From contig CAZLGQ010000001.1 in assembly GCA_964559575.1 (NCBI GenBank), forward strand, positions 7,473-71,472: a DNA stretch of 64,000 bases. Reading direction: 5' to 3'. The notes beneath the pieces are model-generated. The model was not told the origin of the DNA. It saw nothing but the letters and a program-made list of their open reading frames with translations, and did no database searches. Shown one piece after another: positions 57,905 to 64,000 of this stretch (the first letter of the stretch is position 1; each line of letters starts with the position of its first letter). Source of the stretch: SKVL01 sp964559575. Its GTDB lineage: Bacteria; Patescibacteriota; Minisyncoccia; Phycocordibacterales; CSBR16-193. A program made the translations under genes and the position numbers.

Positions 57905-59142
57905 CTTCCTAAAATTGAATCTATTGTATTCCTTTTAGTAACTAAATAAGCCGGAATATATCCCGCTATTAAACTGGAAACTAAAAGAATAACTATACGA
58001 CCTATAGTACCAAACCAAGAAACTTTCAAAATTCCATCACTAAAAGGAAAATCAATTGGATTATCAGCAAAATAGGGTACCAAACCAAGATAGATGATAA
58101 ATAATCCGATCATAACGGCTATAACTGTATAAAAAGCTGATTGTAGAACATAAGAACACTTAATTGTTCCACTATCCAGACCTATTCCTTTTAATATACC
58201 TATATATCTCTCACGTAATATTGCATTAATAAAAAAAACTATAAATAAAGTAACTGAAGCGACCATTAAACCAATAACTCCAATAAATGATCCTAATAAA
58301 CTAAAAGTACTGGAAAGATCATCAAAAAACTGACCCTGACTCTCTTCCCAAGTTTCAACCTGAGCCTCAAAACGATCATTCCATTGATCTAAATACTGTT
58401 GAACTAAAAATATTGATGCAGGTTGAACCTTCAGAGAGATTTCATTAGATTCTCGCAAAGTAGTACCTGTAAAAAAACTAAACTCTCGCTTATCCATAAA
58501 AACTCTGTTGTTAATTTCAGAGATCTTAGCCTCCAATATACCACCCACTATATACTCCTTAGATTTATCACCGATAGTTAATTTTAACCGACTACCCACT
58601 TCAACTTCCTTTAAAGTTTGATCCCCAATAGCTGACTGATACTGATCTAATAATCCACTTCCAATTAAAATCTCTCTACGAGACATATCCCTATCTGAAT
58701 ATCTACCTTCTACTAAAAAATCTGAAAGACCAGTTACTTGGTCTTCGTTTAACATATCAATGCCAACTAGTTGAGCATTAATAACATTGCCTTTGACATT
58801 ACTTCGTTGTGGTTCTCTAAGATCTTTTTCCAATCGTACATTAGATACTCTCCGGACAGTATAAAATAACACCTCGGGTTGCTCTCTGATCCTGTCAACC
58901 AGTTCATTAGTCCTGATGATGTTTATTTTACCTTCAGCAGGAGTAATGATAATATCACCGGAATAACCATCTCTAAGTTCTTGACTAGCCCCAGCTACTA
59001 AACCATCTAAAATCCCACTGACAAATACCAGATTTAAAAAAGTAGCTGTCATTATAAAAATTATCAAAAAATTAACCCAACCATTTGAATTTTTGATCTG
59101 TCTAGAGGCTAAAAATATACCGATTTTAAATCGTCTAATCAT
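57901..59142 (-). CDS. FtsX-like ABC transporter permease
   Basis: 413 aa. One membrane helix near the N-terminus (about 24-46), a long extracytoplasmic domain (about 48-275), then three helices at about 280-305, 330-355 and 380-402: the MacB/LolC topology. The four-helix permease with MacB_PCD-like domain fits export of lipoproteins, peptides or wall-active molecules by mechanotransmission. No periplasmic adaptor gene is adjacent, as expected for a cell without an outer membrane. Substrate unknown. Confidence 0.9.
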   Translation of the reverse strand: MIRRFKIGIFLASRQIKNSNGWVNFLIIFIMTATFLNLVFVSGILDGLVAGASQELRDGYSGDIIITPAEGKINIIRTNELVDRIREQPEVLFYTVRRVSNVRLEKDLREPQRSNVKGNVINAQLVGIDMLNEDQVTGLSDFLVEGRYSDRDMSRREILIGSGLLDQYQSAIGDQTLKEVEVGSRLKLTIGDKSKEYIVGGILEAKISEINNRVFMDKREFSFFTGTTLRESNEISLKVQPASIFLVQQYLDQWNDRFEAQVETWEESQGQFFDDLSSTFSLLGSFIGVIGLMVASVTLFIVFFINAILRERYIGILKGIGLDSGTIKCSYVLQSAFYTVIAVMIGLFIIYLGLVPYFADNPIDFPFSDGILKVSWFGTIGRIVILLVSSLIAGYIPAYLVTKRNTIDSILGR

Positions 59143-59468
59143 AAAAGTAATTGAACTTTATTTTACCTTAATACAAAAAGATAACCAACAGTTTAAAAAA
59201 GATGATCAAAAAATTATAAGTTCAATTAAATTATTGATATAAGATATTAATAAAATAAAAGAAAGTGCTCCAACGGAAATTGGAATGGCTTTTATAGTTA
59301 ATGAGAAAAAATAGAATTAGATGTAAGATATGAAGGGTTTGTATTTTAAGGCAACAAAATCATTCATACTTCAAGCAAAACCGGTAAAGTCCAAGAAAAA
59401 TATCTTTTAAATTTTGTAAAAACAGTGACTATTCAAAAGTTCTTTTTTTAAGATCGTTAATTAAAAAA
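59143..59468. other. Gene-free stretch with an inverted repeat and possible gene remnant
   Basis: 326 bases without an acceptable ORF. TAATTGAACTT (59148-59158) and AAGTTCAATTA (59218-59228) form an 11-base perfect inverted repeat about 60 bases apart. Between about 59240 and 59400 short frames broken by stops (reading KIKESAPTEIGMAFIVNEKK and FKATKSFILQAKPVKSKK) look like a decayed coding sequence, but I cannot match them to a family. Confidence 0.35.
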
Positions 59469-60677
59469 TTATAAAGAAACTTTAAACCACTGTCTTTTAC
59501 CTACTTTTAAAATTACACCATCTTTAGGGATACTAACTTTAAGATCTTTATCCGCCAAAACCTCTCCATCTAACTTTACAGCACCCTGACCTATCAATCG
59601 ATTTATCTCACTATTACTAATACTTTCCCCCAAACATTCCTTTAAAATATCAAAAAGAGTAATATTTTCTTTTTCAACCTTAACTTCAGGTAGATCTTCA
59701 TCAACTACATTCTTTTTTTGAACCAACTCTATAAATTTTTCTTTAGCTTTTTTAGCCTCCTTTTCTCCATGAAATATCTTTGTAACCTCAAATGCAGCTT
59801 TCATTTTAGCATCACGAGGACTATCAGATTTTAATATCTCATCTATCTCTTCTAAAGTTATTCTGGTGTTATTTATTAATATGATCTCTGTCATTTCATC
59901 CGATTGTTTCATTACACCTCCAAACATGTCAAAAGGAGTAGAATTCAGAAAAACACCGGTGCCCTTACTTTTTGACATTAACTCTCCAGTTTTAGGGTTT
60001 TCCATTAAATTAACGGTAACAACAAACTTTTCCTTTCCCTTAATTTTATTCAAAAGAGTTCTCCCTACCAATGCATTAAAAGTTTGATCGGTACCACATA
60101 ATTCTACATCAACATCTAAATAAACGCTGTCATATCCTTGCATTAAAGGATACATAAATTCATGAAGATGAATGGGTTTTTCTTCTTTCATCCTCCTTAC
60201 AAACATATCTCTCTCCAACATATGTTGAACGGTTACTTTAGAAGCCAAATTGACCACATCTTCCATGGTAAGTGTTGATAGCCAATCAGCATTAAAAACT
60301 ATTCTGGGAGGATTATTTTTGTCATCAAAGTTCATAAGTGGTTTAATTTGCTTAAACCACTCTTTAACATTTTCCCTAACCTCATCTCCGGAAAGTTGTT
60401 TTCTAGCACTCATTCTATCACTCGGATCTCCAATACGAGCTGTAAAATCACCAAAAAGCAATATTACTTCGTGTCCTAAAGATCTAAATTCCTCAAGAAG
60501 CATAAAGTTCTTTGCGTGAGACAGATGAAGTGCTGTTGATGTAGGATCAGCTCCTATGTACATCTTCATAGGCTCTGTACTTAAAAGTCGTTCTCTAAAA
60601 AATTCTTTGTCGGGGATTACGTTAGTTATAATTCCTCTATTTAATATATCATCTACTTTCTTTTTTCTTTTTTCCAT
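59469..60677 (-). CDS. tyrS: Tyrosyl-tRNA synthetase
   Basis: 402 aa. HIGH-like motif HLSHA (in GADPTSTALHLSHAKNF), LLFGDFTARIGDPSDR, the tyrosine-site YPLMQGYDSVYLDVDVELCG(TDQ), and KMSKS as MSKSKGTGVFL. The C-terminal S4 domain (SNSEINRLIGQGAVKLDGEV) binds tRNA. This is the TyrRZ-like form with the MSKSKG motif. A TTAAAT box lies 7 bases before the ATG. Confidence 0.97.
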   Translation of the reverse strand: MEKRKKKVDDILNRGIITNVIPDKEFFRERLLSTEPMKMYIGADPTSTALHLSHAKNFMLLEEFRSLGHEVILLFGDFTARIGDPSDRMSARKQLSGDEVRENVKEWFKQIKPLMNFDDKNNPPRIVFNADWLSTLTMEDVVNLASKVTVQHMLERDMFVRRMKEEKPIHLHEFMYPLMQGYDSVYLDVDVELCGTDQTFNALVGRTLLNKIKGKEKFVVTVNLMENPKTGELMSKSKGTGVFLNSTPFDMFGGVMKQSDEMTEIILINNTRITLEEIDEILKSDSPRDAKMKAAFEVTKIFHGEKEAKKAKEKFIELVQKKNVVDEDLPEVKVEKENITLFDILKECLGESISNSEINRLIGQGAVKLDGEVLADKDLKVSIPKDGVILKVGKRQWFKVSL

Positions 60678-60710
60678 AAAAATAATTTAACAGATAAATC
60701 TTTAACTCTA

Positions 60711-61196
60711 TTAATAATGTATTAAAAAAACATAAACATCAAGTTCACCACTCATCATTTCAACTTCACGACCTCTACCTTCCGGAACAAAGTATTTACT
60801 TATTCCCATATCTATTGAATAACCATCTATAAAGGGTGACCTTTCTCCAACTGTAGCCCTTAAAAAAAACTGATCTTTAGGTATATCTAAAGAAATTTTA
60901 GATAATGAAGCAATATTTTTTTGATCTCTTTCCAAAACAAGATATAAATCATCTCCGGTTTCAAGATCATTTTCAATAATAAAATCTTGTAATTTTGAAT
61001 TATTTTCTATTTTGTAAGACAGAATTACATAATCACCACGCAAAAAATCCCTAGGATCAACTGGTTGAGTTTCTAAAAAAACTTCTTCACCGGAAAATAA
61101 AGTATACTCGTTTAAAAATATCAATATTCCGAAAAAAATTAATAAAAATCCTAAAAAAATCCAAAGTACTTTTTTATTTATCTTTTTATTTTCCAT
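60711..61196 (-). CDS. GDYXXLXY-domain membrane protein
   Basis: 161 aa. One N-terminal membrane helix (about 9-29), then an outside domain with the signature PRDFLRGDYVILSY, an exact GDYxxLxY match. The family function is unknown. It lies 8 bases after the DUF2157 gene; the pairing of DUF2157 and GDYXXLXY proteins is widespread. Confidence 0.9.
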   Translation of the reverse strand: MENKKINKKVLWIFLGFLLIFFGILIFLNEYTLFSGEEVFLETQPVDPRDFLRGDYVILSYKIENNSKLQDFIIENDLETGDDLYLVLERDQKNIASLSKISLDIPKDQFFLRATVGERSPFIDGYSIDMGISKYFVPEGRGREVEMMSGELDVYVFLIHY

Positions 61197-61204
61197 ATTT
61201 ATTA

Positions 61205-62257
61205 TTAATTTCCACTATCAGATTCAACATCCAAAGACTCTTTATAAGAAACTAAAGAGCTATTTTCTTTTTTATATTTAATTAACTTAATATAACCCCA
61301 AACCATTGCTATTAATATGATCCCAAAACTTAAGAAAAATATACCTGTTTGCATATAATCCCAAAACCAAGCAAAATATCTAGCAACAATATACATCCCT
61401 AACCAAAAAAAGGTTGTATGGTGAAGTGAAACCATATAATTTTTATTGGTATACCACATAACAAAAAAGACCGCCCCCAAAAAAAGAATGTTTTGAATCA
61501 CTTCAGCTCCCACTATTTCACCCAAAAGAAACAGATCTTCCCTTAAACCAAGAGTTCCAATAAATAAAAAGAGAAATAAAAGCTTAAGTGAAATAACTGA
61601 AACAGTACTTAAAACAACATTATATAACATCTTTCCAAAAAGTATTTTATTAATCATCCAACTAAACAGTAAAACCATTAACGGAAGTAAATGAAAAACC
61701 TGGATCATAACCCTGGTTTTTTCTCTCCAATCCCAAACACTTGATTCCTGTATAAAATAGAAAACTGATAAATAAAAAAGTACTACTGATATAGCAGACA
61801 AAGCTTTAAATTTAAAAATAAAAGTAAGAGGTAGAGAAAGAAAAAACCATAAAATAAGTAAACTTCCAAAAGAACTATCAATATTATACAACTGCCCATA
61901 AAGACCTATTGAAGCACCTATTAACAAACTACCCAATACAATAAAAGAATTTCCTATTTTAGAATAAATAGGTTTAACGTAACTTAAATAATAACCGGCA
62001 CTAATAGATAAAACCGGCATTGAAAGTATCATAAATAACTTAAAACTTTTAGGAAAATAATACCAATTGGCAGAAATTATGAGGATGATACCTAAACCTA
62101 TAAATATAGCCCCTATAATTGCAAGGATTCTGAAAAAACTTTCTGTTGTTGTTTTACTTTGAACCTCATTAAGTATAGCTACCTTTTGCGAAGGGGTTAT
62201 TATTTCCTTTTCAACCCAACGATCTGTGTACTTCTTTAATTTTTTCCTAAAAAGCAT
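61205..62257 (-). CDS. DUF2157 multi-span membrane protein
   Basis: 350 aa. The soluble N-terminal part, KYTDRWVEKEIITPSQKVAIL (residues 9-29 approximately, written without the first two bases of context), is the DUF2157 region. About ten membrane helices follow, from residue 42 to 335. The role is unknown; the downstream GDYXXLXY protein is its usual partner. Confidence 0.88.
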   Translation of the reverse strand: MLFRKKLKKYTDRWVEKEIITPSQKVAILNEVQSKTTTESFFRILAIIGAIFIGLGIILIISANWYYFPKSFKLFMILSMPVLSISAGYYLSYVKPIYSKIGNSFIVLGSLLIGASIGLYGQLYNIDSSFGSLLILWFFLSLPLTFIFKFKALSAISVVLFYLSVFYFIQESSVWDWREKTRVMIQVFHLLPLMVLLFSWMINKILFGKMLYNVVLSTVSVISLKLLFLFLFIGTLGLREDLFLLGEIVGAEVIQNILFLGAVFFVMWYTNKNYMVSLHHTTFFWLGMYIVARYFAWFWDYMQTGIFFLSFGIILIAMVWGYIKLIKYKKENSSLVSYKESLDVESDSGN

Positions 62258-62375
62258 AATAGTATACTAGAGTTTGTAAAATCTAAATTTTTAATTAAAA
62301 TAAATTTAAGCATATTTTAATAAAAAATTTCTTTACTTTTTATTAAAATACACTACTTATATATTATACAAAAAT

Positions 62376-62927
62376 ATGAAAAATAACATAGAAATAGAAT
62401 TACGTTCAGTATTCAATAAAAAGAAATACAATGAGATAAAAAAATTCTTAAAAGAAAAAGCAAAGGATCTTGGAGCTGATAACAAAGATGTGTATTTCTT
62501 TATAATGCCAGACAAACTTTCAAAAGTAGTTAACAATATATCAAAAGGAGACGCCAAAATCGTCACCAAACTCAACAAGATCGGACAAGGAGACTTATTT
62601 AAAGAGATCGAAGTTACTATTAATAAAAAAGATTTCGAGAAAGCAGTGAAGTTATTCAAATCACTTGATCTAACCAACAACGTCATGCATTCTTTCCAAC
62701 AACGCCATAACTATCTATATAAAGAGGTTGAATTAGCACTCAAATACAGTGAAGTTTGGGGTTATCACCTTGAAATGGAAATAGTTATTAATGGTCTAAA
62801 AAAAGAAAAAGAAGCCAAAAAAAAGCTGTGTTCTGTAGCCAAAGAATTAAATGTTCAAATAATGACAGACGAAGAACTAACAAAATTTACTCAAAAAGCA
62901 GAAAGAAAATACAAACAAAAAAATTAA
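62376..62927 (+). CDS. CYTH-like domain protein
   Basis: 183 aa. The N-terminal IEIELRSVF carries the ExE part of the CYTH signature with Arg in place of the final Lys. Strands AKIVTKLNKIG, LFKEIEVTI, YKEVELALKYSEVWGYHLEME and the terminal helix fit the tunnel fold. Compared with the other CYTH gene (15944-16618) it is shorter and lacks a long insertion. Triphosphate-binding activity is probable, substrate unknown. It overlaps the convergent rlmN by 4 bases. A TATTAT box lies 8 bases before the ATG. Confidence 0.72.
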   Translation: MKNNIEIELRSVFNKKKYNEIKKFLKEKAKDLGADNKDVYFFIMPDKLSKVVNNISKGDAKIVTKLNKIGQGDLFKEIEVTINKKDFEKAVKLFKSLDLTNNVMHSFQQRHNYLYKEVELALKYSEVWGYHLEMEIVINGLKKEKEAKKKLCSVAKELNVQIMTDEELTKFTQKAERKYKQKN

Positions 62928-63916
62928 TTTCCTGCCAACTGCCCACATGCACTTTCAATATCAGCGCCAAAACTATGCCTTCTGGTTACTTTAACCCCTT
63001 TCCTTTCCAAAAATTCCTTAAACTCCTCTATTCTCTTTACTGAAGACTGTTTAAACGAACCGGTTGGGTTATATGATATTAAATTTACTACATAGAGTCG
63101 GTCTTTCATTATTTCTGCTAACTCTTTAGCATGTACACCGGAATCATTCACTCCTTCCAATAACATATATTCAAACATTACTTGCCTATTTGTTTTCTTG
63201 GTATATTGAATAACCGCTTCCATTAAACTTTCTATAGGATATTTACGATTTATAGGCATCAACTTAGAGCGTGTTTTATTGTCCGGTGCATGAAGTGAAA
63301 TAGCTAAATTAACCTGAAGACCTTCTTTGCTTAACTTTTCTATTCCTTCAACCACTCCTGCAGTTGAAATAGAAAAATTCCTGGCACCCAAACCAAACCC
63401 CTCTTCATCATTTAATATTCTTATAACACTGATCACATTATCATAATTCAAAAAAGGTTCTCCCATTCCCATAAAAACAATGTTAGTAACTCTCTCCTTT
63501 TTTTTCTTTAAAAGCCGAGCAAACAACAGAACCTGTATGATCATCTCCCAAGAAGAAAGGTTCCTTTTAAATCCCATCATACCGGTTGCACAAAAAGAAC
63601 AGTTTAAGGCACATCCCACTTGAGATGAAACACATACAGTATTTCTACCGTCTTCATGTTTCATTAAAACTGTCTCAACATTCAAACCATCAAATAACTC
63701 CACAACTACTTTAATAGTATCTTTCTGTTTAGAAATTATAATTTCAGCATCTATATTTATAGGAAAATCTTTTTCTAATTCATCTATAATACTTTTTGGT
63801 AAGACTGTAGATCCCCTCCAATTGCTTACAAGTTCTTTATATAAATGTTTCTTGGCTTGTTTTAATCGAAATTTCGGATATTTAGCTACTATATTTTCAA
63901 ATCTATCTATATCCAT
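62924..63916 (-). CDS. rlmN: 23S rRNA (A2503-C2) / tRNA (A37-C2) methyltransferase RlmN
   Basis: 330 aa. Radical SAM motif CALNCSFC (C-x3-C-x2-C) follows VCVSSQVG, with VFMGMGEPFLNYDN and FSISTAGVVEGI after it. The methyl-carrying Cys is in the terminal ESACGQLAG. RlmN methylates A2503 of 23S rRNA and A37 of some tRNAs. The resistance variant Cfr has the same chemistry but targets C8; the sequence here fits RlmN. A TACAAT box lies 7 bases before the ATG. Confidence 0.95.
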   Translation of the reverse strand: MDIDRFENIVAKYPKFRLKQAKKHLYKELVSNWRGSTVLPKSIIDELEKDFPINIDAEIIISKQKDTIKVVVELFDGLNVETVLMKHEDGRNTVCVSSQVGCALNCSFCATGMMGFKRNLSSWEMIIQVLLFARLLKKKKERVTNIVFMGMGEPFLNYDNVISVIRILNDEEGFGLGARNFSISTAGVVEGIEKLSKEGLQVNLAISLHAPDNKTRSKLMPINRKYPIESLMEAVIQYTKKTNRQVMFEYMLLEGVNDSGVHAKELAEIMKDRLYVVNLISYNPTGSFKQSSVKRIEEFKEFLERKGVKVTRRHSFGADIESACGQLAGN

Positions 63917-63980
63917 AATAAAGATTGTATTCTTTAAAATTTAAATACACAATCAAACATAAAGATGTTAAGATAAATAC

Positions 63981-64000
63981 ATGAAGAGTTTTATAGAAAT
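63981..64000 (+). CDS. Start of a gene cut by the right edge
   Basis: ATG at 63981 begins MKSFIE before the window ends. A TAAGAT box (63969-63974) lies exactly 6 bases upstream, the same spacing as the leaderless promoters elsewhere in the window. No product can be named from six residues. Confidence 0.4.

Noticed and set aside
62924..63916. Cfr-type antibiotic resistance methyltransferase
   Set aside because: The motifs and genomic context fit the housekeeping RlmN, and nothing specific to Cfr was seen.

Overview
The window is strongly A+T-rich, densely coding bacterial chromosome, with about 65 protein genes, one tRNA and no rRNA. The gene content (a sigma region 4/HARE-HTH protein, Elp3, XseAB, a bifunctional PGI/PMI, NrdDG, FemAB, DUF2157/GDYXXLXY, small lineage-specific proteins) fits a Candidate Phyla Radiation (Patescibacteria, Parcubacteria-like) genome. 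This placement is inference, because no ribosomal gene is present. TGA is used as a stop (nrdD, the ArgE-like gene), so the recoded TGA of Gracilibacteria/SR1 or Mycoplasma does not apply. Most A+T-rich genes have no Shine-Dalgarno sequence; instead a TATAAT-like -10 box lies 6-11 bases before the start codon, which predicts leaderless mRNAs.

Region by region. 0-10 kb, minus strand: a membrane protein cut by the edge, a sigma-like regulator, a giant LeuRS carrying two inserted nucleotide-pyrophosphatase domains, an xseA-xseB-membrane protein-unknown operon, NAD(P)HX dehydratase, YchF and a Nudix hydrolase. 10-26 kb: a flavoprotein; nrdDG behind a well-formed cobalamin (Cbl-II type) riboswitch with a terminator/antiterminator; FemAB; CYTH; a ROK kinase with PGI/PMI; HolB; MreB; an HTH-MurA fusion; a PriA-like protein that has lost its helicase motifs; def-fmt; HPF. 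26.5-30 kb: tRNA-Asn, an SGNH hydrolase followed by about 265 bp of G+C-richer, heavily self-complementary DNA, a UMPH-1 nucleotidase, a DNPH1-like gene broken at an A8 tract, and an orphan glutamate 5-kinase. 30-40 kb: amino-acid and peptide chemistry (ATP-grasp ligase, ArgA-like, ArgE-like, a second M20 peptidase, Asp/Glu racemase, D-Ala-D-Ala dipeptidase), zinc-ribbon proteins and a secreted peptidoglycan-binding protein. 40-64 kb: Cys-, Trp- and Tyr-RS, a U32 protein, pyruvoyl arginine decarboxylase, SagB-like nitroreductase, GH130, a divergent Elp3/Trm9-like pair, a serpin, an HD hydrolase, an ABC/FtsX exporter, DUF2157/GDYXXLXY and RlmN.

Two themes stand out. First, five transcription units (about 30.3, 32.5, 35.2, 47.7 and 56.8 kb, all minus strand) look unlike the rest. 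They are G+C-richer, with sigma70 promoters (TTGACA/T-17-TAT type), mostly strong Shine-Dalgarno sequences and hairpin-plus-T-run terminators. They read as cassettes from another source, or as a differently expressed gene class. Second, several information-processing enzymes are remodelled: LeuRS with RdgB/Ham1 and Nudix insertions, MurA with an XRE-type HTH, an ATPase-dead PriA, and a possible minimal bacterial mcm5U34 pathway (Elp3 plus a Trm9-like methyltransferase).
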